Shown piece by piece: positions 17,041 to 26,612 of a stretch of 64,000 nt of DNA. The notes beneath the pieces are model-generated. The model was not told the DNA's origin. It worked only from the letters and a program-made list of their open reading frames with translations, and did no database searches. The DNA is from a bacterium (GTDB taxonomy: Bacteria > Planctomycetota > Planctomycetia > Pirellulales > Pirellulaceae). The translations under genes and the position numbers were made by a program. The DNA lies in the NCBI GenBank assembly GCA_016124445.1, contig WGNR01000011.1, forward strand, positions 90,789 through 154,788, read 5' to 3'. Every line of letters starts with the position of its first letter. Position 1 is the stretch's first letter.

Positions 17041-20000
17041 CCGCGACGTCCATGCCGGACTCAAGCAGGCCAATTCCCAAGTCCTCAATTCTCTGTTGAA
17101 CTCGCTGCCGCAACGGCGGTTTTCCGAAACAGGCATGTATCTTATCTTCCGCTTTGAACCAGAAAATGGGTTCAAGAATTACCTCGCCGGAGCTGGAAAG
17201 AATCGGCTCCTGGCTCAATTTGAAGCGACGTGCAAGATCGACCAGCCATTTCCGATGCTCATCACCGAGGATCGCCAACAAGTCGACGAGGTCATCGTGA
17301 GGGCTGATCTCTTTGTCCACCACTGGCCGTTCATGGAGTTCGTCGAGGCAATCCTCAAGTACTTCGTAAAGCTTCTGAGCCGCGGGCGATTTCATTTGCT
17401 GTGCGAAGATGGCGAGTTCTGATCGGGCTCGCGTCATCGCCACATAAAGGTTATTGGGGAGAATTCCGATTTCCTTGGCCGTGAACTGATCTGCGCCAAC
17501 GATAATGACCACTTCTGCATCGTAACCTTTGAACGAATTGGAAGTCGTGGCCAGAAGGAGTCGACTATCACGTTCAAAGGGCTTGTTGGTTTGTACTGAC
17601 AGTTCGACGCCAATCTCAGCCAAGATGGGAGCGACGGTTTTTTCGAGGCGATACTTGATGTTGCCTCCATTGTAGAGAAGGCAAATATCCGCAGGTTGTA
17701 CTCCTTCCTGCTCAATCAAATGCCGGCAGTAGTCGGCGACACCTTGGATCTCACTGTCCAGGTTGGCAAACTTTCGGAAGGTTGGTTTGGGGCCATCAAC
17801 CTGATTAAAGCGAACCTTCCACCAATCGTTGCCACTACGCTGCGCCTTCTCGATTAGGCCACGGCTGACAAGTTCTTTGTGGTCCGGACTGCTCTCGGGC
17901 GGTTGAAGCCGATAGAGTACGTTCAATGCGAATTCCGTGATGGGTTGTGTGCTTCGGAAGCTTTCCTTCATCACGGTGGAACGTCCCCGCATGTCGATGC
18001 CAAATTCTGACCAGGTTGGGGTTCCACGCCGATAGATATTTTGAGCATTGTCGAAGAAAATATTCACGGACCGGCTATTGGCATCTTCAGGATCGGTCTG
18101 TCGAACGAGGTTGGTTAACAGCTTAAGGGTTTGCGGGCCAAGATCCTGGGCCTCGTCAATGAACAAGGCATCACAGCGGGGAGCAATGGTATCGACGTCA
18201 ACCTTTTCAAGATAGGCTTCGGCGGCGACATCGTATTCGTACTGAAATTCTCGCATGGACCTACCTACCTCAGGGAGCAGAACGTCCAGGATTTCGCGAA
18301 TGTGGTATAGGGAAACGCGGTCCCAGGGAAACGGCTTCCCATCCGTTTCCTTGTCCCAGGCACTTTCGATTGAGGAGCCGATCAGGGATTGAAGAGATCG
18401 ATTCGCGAAAACGGCCCAGATTCGCATGTCCGCTTGTCCCCCCAGGCGTTTGACGGTTTGCATGAGCCAGTGGGCCAAAACGACCGTTTTGCCACTGCCG
18501 GCAACACCACGCACCAAGCGAGGCTTCCCGTCCAGCTCCAAGCGACAAAGCCTTTCTTGCTCCTGAGAAAGAACAGGCCTGAGTTCGCGTCTTTTTGTGA
18601 TTTGATAGCCAAGCGAGTCGATAGCCTTTGTCGTGTCCTCCTTGACCGGGCCTAATTGGACCTTGGCGGGCACCTCCTCCCAGAAGATCTTCTTTCCTTG
18701 TTTCCGCAGCACCCTAGGAGATAGGAATCGTAGTAGCGGACGCAGGTAAGGCTCGTCCATTTCCGCTCGACTGGCGATAAAAATTACTGATTCCCGGGAG
18801 CGGCTGAGGGCGACGTTGACCAGACGTTTCCATTCATCGTAGGGCCATCCATAACTGCCGGCGTTCACTGTATCAAAGATGACAACATCGGCTTCGGACC
18901 CTTGCTGGCTATGCACGGTGGAGGAGGACCAGGTTGCATGACCATTCTCCGCGAGCATCGCGGTGATTTGTTTTGCCTGAGCCTTGAATGGGGAAATGAA
19001 CAGGCCATGGGAAGTAGTAAACGTTGGATCGGAGAATAGTTTTCCCAGGATTTTTAAGGTAGCGGACCGAATCCAGCTTCGGTTACCTGGACCACGTTCG
19101 GCTCGGATGGTCGGGAGGTCTTCCCCGTGTTCGTCGAGCACGTACCAGATAGCACGTGGTTGATCTTTCAAGATGTCCGGCATTTCTGCTTCACGCATAT
19201 CGACCTCCGGTGCGGTCGTCAAAACATCATCGTATTGATACGAAGAGACGACTGAGCAGATGTCTGAATGCATTCGACGCTGTTCGCGTAGGACATGGAT
19301 GCCATCCTTTTGATCGGCGAAGCGCCGAAGGTGACTTAACCCGCTATTGGCGAGCCAGGTCATCTCATCTGTGGGCAAGATTCGGCTGATTTTACTGATC
19401 GGAGCGAGCTGTTTAGGATCTCCGACGAGCACGACGCGGCGGCTTGCCAGCAGAGAAAGTGCCGCTGCGGCAGATCTAGAGATCAGGCCGGCTTCGTCGA
19501 TAAAGATCGTTGTGAAGGGGGCGTGTCCGGATTCCAAGCTCTTTTTGACAAGTTCGCTGCTTAGAAACGTCGTCGCGCGAAAAGCAGTCGACACGACTAC
19601 TCGTACGTCGGAATCAAGAAAAATGCGTCGGCCGGCATCGCGCATCTCCTCACGAAGCTCCTTGATCTCCTTTCGGATCAGGGCACGCTCTTCCGAATCA
19701 GTCGTTTTGTTCAACTTGGCGAAACGTTCTTCAATTTTCGCCAAGTAGCTTGTCTCGGTTCCTTGGAGCAAGTCGGTGAGGTCCTCGCGTTCGTACGATC
19801 CAAGTGATGCCCCTTTCCCAATTCGCAAGACAGAACCAGCGGCCAATTCATCACGTTGAAAATCTCTTGCTGCGCGTCCAATCTGAATGGCTGCTGCATC
19901 GGTCGCTCGGTTGGTCGTAGACACGACGAGGATACGTTCACTCGGGTCTTCCAATACGCTCGCGACCTGGCGACCGGTCGTGTAGGTCTTGCCGGTTCCG

Positions 20001-20662
20001 GGCGGTCCCCATAGAACACCCCAGGCCCGTTCCCAAAGCTTTTCAAGATGGGGTAACCCTTGGCCTTCGCACCTCGCGACCTCGGGGTGGATATTTCCAG
20101 CCGAAGCCATTAGCCGGGCCGGCAAGAGGTCCTGAATCTGGTCGTACTGGGGATCATGGAAGATGGAATCCAGGAATGCGAGAAACTCGAAGGGGCGAAC
20201 ATAGAATGAACCAGTCGTGGGAGGATGCTCTGGATCAGCTACACTCACGAATATCCATCCGTTTGTCTCATCGACTTCGAGGACTTCGCCGGCCCAGAGA
20301 ATCGAATCCTGGATCTCGCTTTCACTGGCCCAGTTTTCGTAGTCGCTTGCCGTCTCGTCTGAGAAATCCCTCATGGCGATCGGACGAAAGGCAGTTGCCC
20401 CTTCCCAGGTCCAGTCAAACTCGACCGTATGCCCGATCTCCAGACGATATACGCTACCTTTCTCGGTGTGGGTGATTTGGGTGACGCCGCGGCATCGTAG
20501 CCGCTTCCATTTGACGGAGTCACGAAACTCTCGTCGGATGGCCTCGCGAGCATTGCGAAAGCACGTCGGATCGCCCTCAGGCAGATTGAGCTGAATGGGA
20601 AAGCGGGCCAGATTGAACCCCAGGTTTTCGTCTTCCTGACGGACGCTGTCGTCTCTTAACAT
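17009..20662 (-). CDS. Twin SF1 helicase fusion (Upf1-like plus UvrD-like ATPase halves)
   Basis: 1217 aa. Residues 1-200 are an unrecognised N-terminal domain. First ATPase: Walker A GPPGTGKTYT at 219-228, Walker B IFIDEAGLIS at 387-396, motif III VLVGDPKQLAPIS at 411-423, VHSQQGSEADVV at 583-594 and NVALSRSR at 616-623, the Upf1/AAA_11-AAA_12 arrangement. Second ATPase: GVAGSGKTVV at 719-728, LFIDEAQDLG at 833-842, SFRS, and NNLYVAMTRARSEL at 1070-1083, the UvrD-like pattern. Both halves keep their catalytic residues. The C-terminal 100 aa are unknown. It stands alone on the minus strand, 445 bp from the divergent winged-helix gene. Likely a nucleic-acid motor in defence or element maintenance. 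Confidence 0.85.
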   Translation of the reverse strand: MLRDDSVRQEDENLGFNLARFPIQLNLPEGDPTCFRNAREAIRREFRDSVKWKRLRCRGVTQITHTEKGSVYRLEIGHTVEFDWTWEGATAFRPIAMRDFSDETASDYENWASESEIQDSILWAGEVLEVDETNGWIFVSVADPEHPPTTGSFYVRPFEFLAFLDSIFHDPQYDQIQDLLPARLMASAGNIHPEVARCEGQGLPHLEKLWERAWGVLWGPPGTGKTYTTGRQVASVLEDPSERILVVSTTNRATDAAAIQIGRAARDFQRDELAAGSVLRIGKGASLGSYEREDLTDLLQGTETSYLAKIEERFAKLNKTTDSEERALIRKEIKELREEMRDAGRRIFLDSDVRVVVSTAFRATTFLSSELVKKSLESGHAPFTTIFIDEAGLISRSAAAALSLLASRRVVLVGDPKQLAPISKISRILPTDEMTWLANSGLSHLRRFADQKDGIHVLREQRRMHSDICSVVSSYQYDDVLTTAPEVDMREAEMPDILKDQPRAIWYVLDEHGEDLPTIRAERGPGNRSWIRSATLKILGKLFSDPTFTTSHGLFISPFKAQAKQITAMLAENGHATWSSSTVHSQQGSEADVVIFDTVNAGSYGWPYDEWKRLVNVALSRSRESVIFIASRAEMDEPYLRPLLRFLSPRVLRKQGKKIFWEEVPAKVQLGPVKEDTTKAIDSLGYQITKRRELRPVLSQEQERLCRLELDGKPRLVRGVAGSGKTVVLAHWLMQTVKRLGGQADMRIWAVFANRSLQSLIGSSIESAWDKETDGKPFPWDRVSLYHIREILDVLLPEVGRSMREFQYEYDVAAEAYLEKVDVDTIAPRCDALFIDEAQDLGPQTLKLLTNLVRQTDPEDANSRSVNIFFDNAQNIYRRGTPTWSEFGIDMRGRSTVMKESFRSTQPITEFALNVLYRLQPPESSPDHKELVSRGLIEKAQRSGNDWWKVRFNQVDGPKPTFRKFANLDSEIQGVADYCRHLIEQEGVQPADICLLYNGGNIKYRLEKTVAPILAEIGVELSVQTNKPFERDSRLLLATTSNSFKGYDAEVVIIVGADQFTAKEIGILPNNLYVAMTRARSELAIFAQQMKSPAAQKLYEVLEDCLDELHERPVVDKEISPHDDLVDLLAILGDEHRKWLVDLARRFKLSQEPILSSSGEVILEPIFWFKAEDKIHACFGKPPLRQRVQQRIEDLGIGLLESGMDVAGTTSPKAVEE

Positions 20663-21107
20663 TTTCTGCCCAATTCACTGATGATTAGAAGCTGGCGGTG
20701 ATGGGACCGTTAAGCCGGCTTTGGCTATCTACACATTAATTACAGGATCGCCCCCCTCTGGAGACTGTATTGGCAAAAGATACTCGCGTCAATCAGCGCC
20801 CCATTAGCTCCTGGTCATGGAGTCGTTCGGTACTCGGTTGGACGAGATCAAGCTTCTCTAAGTCCCACTATCTGAAACTCAAAACCAGTTTTTAGATTGT
20901 CTCCCTCGTGGCGGGGCTATCTCAGTTAGTTTTCGCGTGTCCCAGCAACCAGCAAGCTTGTAACTTCGCGCAATATTGGACTCGTTATGCACGAAACCAT
21001 CGACTCGCTGCCTTCGTGCCAAATATCCTCAGCGTTACAGGAAATTCATAATTCAGCCGCACGGAATGCATTTACTCCAACCCCATTTCTATCTGGGATC
21101 GAGTCCA
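20663..21107. other. Divergent intergenic region
   Basis: 445 bp between the minus-strand helicase and the + strand winged-helix gene. Must hold promoters for both, but I cannot point to a clear pair of boxes. No coding content that I trust. Confidence 0.45.
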
Positions 21108-21554
21108 ATGCTTACCGCCTCTAAGAAACGAGTGATCCAAGAATCACTCCAGCAACTGTCTCATACCCACTCAATAGCTGTGTCTCAGATCGAAGCAACG
21201 ATCACGATGCTCGCGGCAATCTTGGAGCTAGAACTCGGTATTCAGGAGACGAAAGCGACATCACCGGTACCCATTGTGAATGCTTCCAAATTCGCCGTGT
21301 CCTGGGCCGGCAGAGAGTGTTGTCTGGGCAATACTCGCCTCTTTTGGCTTTTCCAGCGGCTGGCAACGAGTGCCAATCAGTATGTTTCCCACGAGGATCT
21401 ATTTGAATCGGTTTGGGCAGGCGAAAAGAGTCAGTCCGCGCTGCGTGGAGTGGTGAAACGGTTGCGAGATCAGCTCTCAGCAGCCGACATGTCTGATCTC
21501 GCCAAGGCGATCGATGGAACCGTATCCGGCCACTATGGTTTGATTCTTGTTTGA
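21108..21554 (+). CDS. OmpR/PhoB-type winged-helix DNA-binding protein
   Basis: 148 aa. After a helical N-terminal part (residues 1-55, possibly coiled coil) comes a trans_reg_C winged helix: CCLGNTRLFWLFQRLATSAN, YVSHEDLFESVW, SALRGVVKRLRDQL and the wing hairpin GTVSGHYGLIL. There is no receiver domain. The ATG at 21108 is preceded by GGGATCGAG. It stands just ahead of four 11-bp direct repeats and the recombinase gene, so it is probably the controller of the recombination/partition module. Confidence 0.75.
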   Translation: MLTASKKRVIQESLQQLSHTHSIAVSQIEATITMLAAILELELGIQETKATSPVPIVNASKFAVSWAGRECCLGNTRLFWLFQRLATSANQYVSHEDLFESVWAGEKSQSALRGVVKRLRDQLSAADMSDLAKAIDGTVSGHYGLILV

Positions 21555-21567
21555 AAAAAATCATCAG

Positions 21568-21607
21568 ATCAAACGCAAATCAAACAGGTATCGAACAGCG
21601 ATCAAAC
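21568..21607. repeat. Four phased 11-bp direct repeats (ATCAAAC-N4)
   Basis: ATCAAAC begins at 21568, 21579 and 21601, with ATCGAAC at 21590, so four units at an exact 11-bp period. They lie between the stop of the winged-helix gene and the recombinase start. OmpR/PhoB-type wings bind direct repeats with this period, which makes an operator the best reading; iterons or a recombination site are alternatives. Confidence 0.75.
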
Positions 21608-21676
21608 ACCCCTAGCGCATGATAGAGGTCAGACCCGGTTCTTGACTCTTCCTATCTCGCACCAGGAGGCAAACAG

Positions 21677-23251
21677 ATGGTTCCGACCCCAATCGAACAC
21701 TCGTCGAACTCTGGGCAAACAGCTAATGAAATGATACGTGCTGCTCAGTACGTCCGCATGTCGACCGAACATCAACAATACTCGACGCTGAATCAGGAAG
21801 ATGTGATTCGCGAATACGCAGAGCGGCGTGGATTCGAGATTGTCCGCACTTACGCCGATGAAGGGAAAAGTGGGCTTAACGTCGCGGGACGCGAATCACT
21901 TCGGCGTCTGATCGCGGACGTTCAAGAACAACAAGCCGATTTTGACGTAATCCTCGTCTACGACGTTAGCCGCTGGGGGCGCTTCCAAGATGCCGACGAG
22001 AGTGCCTATTACGAATACCTGTGTAGGCAAGCTGGGATCGACGTACATTACTGCGCTGAGCAGTTTGAAAACGATGGTGGCCCTACCTCGACGATCATCA
22101 AAAGTGTCAAGAGAGCGATGGCGGGTGAATATAGCCGGGAGCTGTCGTCGAAAGTATTCAAGGGGCAATGTCGGCTGATCTAGCTGGGTTTTCGGCAAGG
22201 CGGAGCCCCAGGATTTGGCCTACGTCGCATGTTAATTGATCAAAGCGGGCAGTCGAAATGCGTCCTTAGCCGAGGCGAGTATAAGAGCCTCCAAACGGAC
22301 CGTGTCATTCTCGTCCCTGGTCCACCCGAGGAGATGGAGATCGTCCGCGAAATCTATGACCTTTTTGTTAAGCAAGGCAAACGCGAAGGGGAAATTGCGG
22401 AACTCCTGAATGTTCGAGGAATCAAGACCGACTATGGTCGACCCTGGAATCGAGGAACAGTTGCCCAAGTCCTCACCAATGAAAAATATATCGGGAACAA
22501 CGTCTACAACCGCACCTCTTTTAAGCTGAAACGCAAACATGTCGTGAACTCACCGGAGATGTGGGTTCGGGCAGATGGTGCGTTTGACCCTCTCGTTTCA
22601 CCAGATCTTTTCTTTACTGCACAAGGAATTATTCAAGAGCGAAACCGGCGATTTAGCGATGAAGAGCTAATCGAGCGGCTGAAGCTCTTGGCAAAGCGAC
22701 ATCCCATTCTTTCCGCGGCAATCATCGACTCGGCTGACGATGTTCCAACATCGTCAACGTTTCGCTCGCGATTTGGAAGCCTCATTCGAGCCTATCGTCT
22801 GGCTGGCTACACGCCCGATCGAGACTACCGCTATCTCGAAATCAATCGTCATTTGCGGGAACTCTATCCGGACTTGGTTTCGGACGTGATTCAGCGATTG
22901 GATGCTGTAGGAGCTTCTGTCACACGGGACGCGACCTCGGATCTTCTGCTCATCAACGGCGAATACAGCGCTTCGATGGTCCTCTCGCGATGTCGGCAGA
23001 CGCCAGCAGGATCACTTCGCTGGTGGATCAAGTTCGATGAACGTATTGCCCCTGACATTACGATTCTGGTCCGCATGGACCCTGCCAATGAGGTGGCTAC
23101 GGATTACTACCTCTTCCCCCTGATGGATCTGACGGAACCCAAAGTCTTGCTTTGCGAGACCAACGGAGTGTTCCTTGATACCTATCAGTTCGACAATTTG
23201 GACTATTTCGCCCAACTTGCCGCACGCAGCAAAATTGAGGTGGCCGCATGA
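21677..23251 (+). pseudogene. Large serine recombinase gene interrupted by an amber codon
   Basis: The ATG at 21677 has AGGAGG ahead. The N-terminal resolvase domain is clear (AAQYVRMSTEHQQYSTLNQED with the catalytic Ser in RMS, and VYDVSRWGRFQD). At 22181-22183 a TAG interrupts the frame after KGQCRLI. The same frame continues without shift as LGFRQGGAPGFGLRRMLID and the recombinase domain (LNVRGIKTDYGRPWNRGTV, VLTNEKYIGNNVYN). A single substitution from GAG or CAG would explain the stop. Total length would be 524 codons. Its last bases overlap the next ParB-like gene (ATGA). Unless TAG is read through, the enzyme is inactive. Confidence 0.85.
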
Positions 23252-24138
23252 ACGAACGTCGAGACTCCGAAATCCACATGATCCCCTTGGACCAGATCAC
23301 CGTCGTCAATTCCCGAGAGCGAGGCCGGCGTATGTTCAAGCAGATCGTGGACAACATCGCAAAACTTGGCCTGAAAAAGCCGATTACAATCACACCTAAG
23401 AATGGGGCGGGCGGAGGATCAGGATACTATCTTGTCTGCGGACAGGGGCGTTACGAAGCCTATGAACTCTTGGGCGAGCGAGAAATCCCCGCTCTGATCG
23501 TACACGTCACCAAGGAAGAATTGCTCCTGATGAGTCTTGTAGAAAACTTGGCTCGTCGTCAGCATTCGACGATTGAACTGGTTAGAGACATTAGCGACAT
23601 GCGCGATCGTGGCTATGGGTTTACTGAGATCGCTGCGAAAACGGATCTAGACGCTAGTTATGTTCGCGGGATGGTCAAACTCTTCAAAAAGGGTGAAGAA
23701 CGCTTACTTCAGGCTGTCGAGAAGGGGCAAATTCCGATTAGTGTGGCCATCACGATTGCCAGTTCTGATGACCATCAGGTCCAAAGGGCACTAGCAGATG
23801 CCTATGAGAACCGTACTCTTCGCGGTCGAAAGCTATTAGCGGCACGCCGCCTTGTCGAAAAACGAAAGACGGACGGAAAGGGACTTCGCAACGGGGCTCG
23901 AAAACCGGAAGTCGATCAGGTCTCCTCAGAAAAACTACTAAGGACCTACCAAAAAGAGACCGCCCGACAACGGATGGTTATTCAGAAAGCGAATCTCTGC
24001 GAAACCAGGTTAACGTTTGTCATTTCAGCGCTAAGAATGCTATTTGACGACAGTCAATTCCTCTCGCTACTGACGGCTGAATCACTTGATACCCTGCCCA
24101 CATACCTGTCCCAACAAATTCATGGAGAGTCAGAATGA
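23248..24138 (+). CDS. ParB/RepB-like partition protein
   Basis: 296 aa with the ParB N-terminal domain: IPLDQITVVNSRERGRRMF, LVCGQGRYEAYELLGE and LMSLVENLARRQHSTIELV, followed by a helix-turn-helix region (YGFTEIAAKTDLDASYVRGM). Partition proteins of this type bind centromere-like sites, with a CTPase-type N domain. It overlaps the recombinase and the following gene by ATGA on each side, so all three are translationally coupled. No ParA is nearby, so the role may be regulation rather than segregation. Confidence 0.8.
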   Translation: MNERRDSEIHMIPLDQITVVNSRERGRRMFKQIVDNIAKLGLKKPITITPKNGAGGGSGYYLVCGQGRYEAYELLGEREIPALIVHVTKEELLLMSLVENLARRQHSTIELVRDISDMRDRGYGFTEIAAKTDLDASYVRGMVKLFKKGEERLLQAVEKGQIPISVAITIASSDDHQVQRALADAYENRTLRGRKLLAARRLVEKRKTDGKGLRNGARKPEVDQVSSEKLLRTYQKETARQRMVIQKANLCETRLTFVISALRMLFDDSQFLSLLTAESLDTLPTYLSQQIHGESE

Positions 24139-25040
24139 ACAACCACCGCCGAATCCGCCTTGCGTGTCAACCCTCCGTAAGCCGAATTGCCCTTGATCAA
24201 ATTCTGCCTCTTCACAAGGTATTGCCTGGGGCTCGTTTGTCCGTCAAATACCGCCGCATCGCAGCTTCGATTCAAGAGGTGGGAATTATCGAGCCGCTTG
24301 TTGTCTATCCCCAGGCAGATACCGCGGGAAAATACATTCTTCTGGATGGACATTTTCGATACGATATCCTCAAAGAGTCTGGGAAGTCGACTGCCGATTG
24401 TTTGATCGCGTTGGATGACGAAGCGTTCACATACAACCACAAAGTGAATCGGCTGACGCCAATCCAAGAACACTTCATGATTATGAAAGCCATCAAGAAT
24501 GGAGTCTCCGAGCAGGCGATCGCCGCAGCTCTTGGCGTGGATATCTCCAAAATCCGTGAGAAGAAAAGTTTGCTTGCTGGAATTTGTCCCGAGGCCGTTC
24601 AACTGATGAAGGGCAAGCGGGTTCATGCGAGTACGATTCGCCAATTGCGCAAGGCCAAACCGATTCGACAAATCGAAATAGTTGAACTCATGAGCGCTTC
24701 CCATAATTTCACCGTTGACTACGTCAAATGTCTCCTGGCAGCCACCCCGCAGGAGCAACTCATCGAATCGGAACAAACAAAGGAAGTCGATGGTTTATCG
24801 CCGGCCGATATGGCTCGAATGGAACGCGAGATGGATACGATCAGTAGCGATTTCAAACAGATCGAAGATACCTACGGCAAGAATGTATTGAACTTGGTGA
24901 TCGTCGTTGCGTACCTGAAAACCCTCTTAGATAATGCTCGGGTAGTACGCTATCTGGCAGTTAACTATGCCGAACTTCTGACGGAGTTTCAAAAGACCGT
25001 GGAATCGCGGACGTTGTCGGAGGCACCTTCGGATAGTTAA
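24135..25040 (+). CDS. Second ParB-like protein with RepB C-terminal-type domain
   Basis: 301 aa. The ParB fold is visible in YRRIAASIQEVGIIEPLVVY and ILLDGHFRYDILK, with an HTH-like segment GVSEQAIAAALGVDISKIREK, then a helical C-terminal half of the plasmid-partition RepB C-terminal type (NLVIVVAYLKTLLDNARVVRYL). It is paired with and overlaps the preceding ParB-like gene. Such recombinase plus two ParB-like proteins recur in planctomycete islands; I infer that they regulate or guide the recombinase. Confidence 0.8.
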   Translation: MNNHRRIRLACQPSVSRIALDQILPLHKVLPGARLSVKYRRIAASIQEVGIIEPLVVYPQADTAGKYILLDGHFRYDILKESGKSTADCLIALDDEAFTYNHKVNRLTPIQEHFMIMKAIKNGVSEQAIAAALGVDISKIREKKSLLAGICPEAVQLMKGKRVHASTIRQLRKAKPIRQIEIVELMSASHNFTVDYVKCLLAATPQEQLIESEQTKEVDGLSPADMARMEREMDTISSDFKQIEDTYGKNVLNLVIVVAYLKTLLDNARVVRYLAVNYAELLTEFQKTVESRTLSEAPSDS

Positions 25041-25108
25041 TGACTTATTAGGTGGCCAACATACGGACCCGTTTCGTCACCTGAACGAGCCACGTTCAAC
25101 AATTGTCG

Positions 25109-26422
25109 TCAAGCATTGCGAAACCTTTCGCACAACTCTTCGACTTCGGCGCGGTTTGTGAGAAACCATTCCTTGCCTGGTGCGGTTTCAATCTTCCTCC
25201 CGTCTTGCTTTAGATGCTTCTGAATTCTCGACTCGACGAACCGTCCGTCGTCACAGCGGCCGATAAATTGCACGCGTGCATCGTGGGCGATGGCTTGCGA
25301 AAACTGGCCGCCAATGCGTTCCAATGCTCCTCCGATACCGCTTGAGTATCCAATCTTCATTGGGTAGTTGATACTGCCAGTCAATTCAGCTTCTTCCATG
25401 CAGCTGACAAAGGTATAGGCGTAGACTTCTTCCAGACCTTGACCAACTACCGTCGTATTCGAGGGAATATAGAATGGAAAGTCCCGATGCCAGTTTGCCG
25501 CAACATCCGAATCGGCATCAAAGGGCGTATTACGATAGCTTTCAATAATGCCCTCAGCAACAGCCAGAGCACATTCTGCGCGGAGAAAGTCAATCCAGTA
25601 GACTTCTACCGGAATTCGTACTCCGGAGTCAAAGACGACTTTGATCCACAGGCTACTCGACCCTTTTCTCTGGACAAACCCTGGATCAGGCATCGTCCAT
25701 CCAAGCTGGCCCTTGTATAGTGACGGATCGACGCGCCGTAGATCCTCCTTGAGTACTACCCGTTCCTGTGCTACTTGCCGTCCACTCATACCTTTTTTAA
25801 TGTCTTGCTTGAGCAGATAGATCCAATTCCCGAATCGAGTTGGGCTCAATTGCGAATCATCGGGCAAGGCCCCACTAAACTGCTCCTCAGGGATGTCATC
25901 CGCAGAGATTACGACACCACAGAATTCGGGTGGGGATTCTTCAGAGAAGGCAGGTAGTAGAATTTCAGATACATGCTGAACGGCATTCAGGATGTTCTCA
26001 GGATTACTCGATATCCACATGGAACTAGACCAACTTGTGTCAAGGAATTGCTCCTCCGCGAGGGCAACGCGCAACTCATCCCAAAATGCTCTTCCATTCT
26101 GGCACGAAATGATTGCCAGAAGTTGTGCGGGCTCAGGCATCCCGACAACATTATTACCCACACTCGATCGTAAATGGCTAATGGCGGGCTCTTCCATTGA
26201 TACGTATTCTGGGAAGTGACTACCGAATCGGATACAGATGGGAAGTCGTCCACCGGGCTGCCTCTTCGCCAATCTCAGGTAACGACCGAAGGTATAAACA
26301 GCGATCTCGTGTCTGCCCTCACCAAAGAATGTGCACTCCGACAAGTCCATTTTACGTGCATCACTTTCGTCGATTCTATATTGAGGCCACTTCTCTTGAA
26401 GACGCTGCCAATTTGGATGCAT
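25109..26422 (-). CDS. Large protein with C-terminal T5orf172/GIY-YIG-like nuclease domain
   Basis: 437 aa from the ATG at 26422 (a longer start at 26485 is less likely). Residues 1-310 are unrecognised. The C-terminal 110 residues match the T5orf172/Mug113 branch of GIY-YIG nucleases: YAYTFVSCMEE, MKIGYSSGIGGALERIGGQF, RVQFIGRCDDGRFVESRIQK with the conserved Glu, and GKEWFLTNRAEVEEL. It lies 190 bp downstream of a PD-(D/E)XK-like gene on the same strand, so two nuclease folds follow each other. Possible restriction or defence role is inference. Confidence 0.7.
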   Translation of the reverse strand: MHPNWQRLQEKWPQYRIDESDARKMDLSECTFFGEGRHEIAVYTFGRYLRLAKRQPGGRLPICIRFGSHFPEYVSMEEPAISHLRSSVGNNVVGMPEPAQLLAIISCQNGRAFWDELRVALAEEQFLDTSWSSSMWISSNPENILNAVQHVSEILLPAFSEESPPEFCGVVISADDIPEEQFSGALPDDSQLSPTRFGNWIYLLKQDIKKGMSGRQVAQERVVLKEDLRRVDPSLYKGQLGWTMPDPGFVQRKGSSSLWIKVVFDSGVRIPVEVYWIDFLRAECALAVAEGIIESYRNTPFDADSDVAANWHRDFPFYIPSNTTVVGQGLEEVYAYTFVSCMEEAELTGSINYPMKIGYSSGIGGALERIGGQFSQAIAHDARVQFIGRCDDGRFVESRIQKHLKQDGRKIETAPGKEWFLTNRAEVEELCERFRNA

Positions 26423-26612
26423 GAATTCTCCTCCCTTACGCTCCACACAATCACCCCAAGTACTGAAGCGAGCAGTTTGCCCCAAAGAACCTCTTTTCTG
26501 CCAATCCAGTCAGCGATAATCGCGTCGAACCTCCGCCAGTGCGAGCCAGATTCATTGCTTTAAGTAAACAAGCAATATCAAAATTCCCTGAAGATTAGAC
26601 CAGATTTCATCA

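Noticed and set aside
21568..21607. CRISPR array
   Set aside because: The repeats are 7 bp with 4-bp spacers, far too short; a regulatory site fits better.
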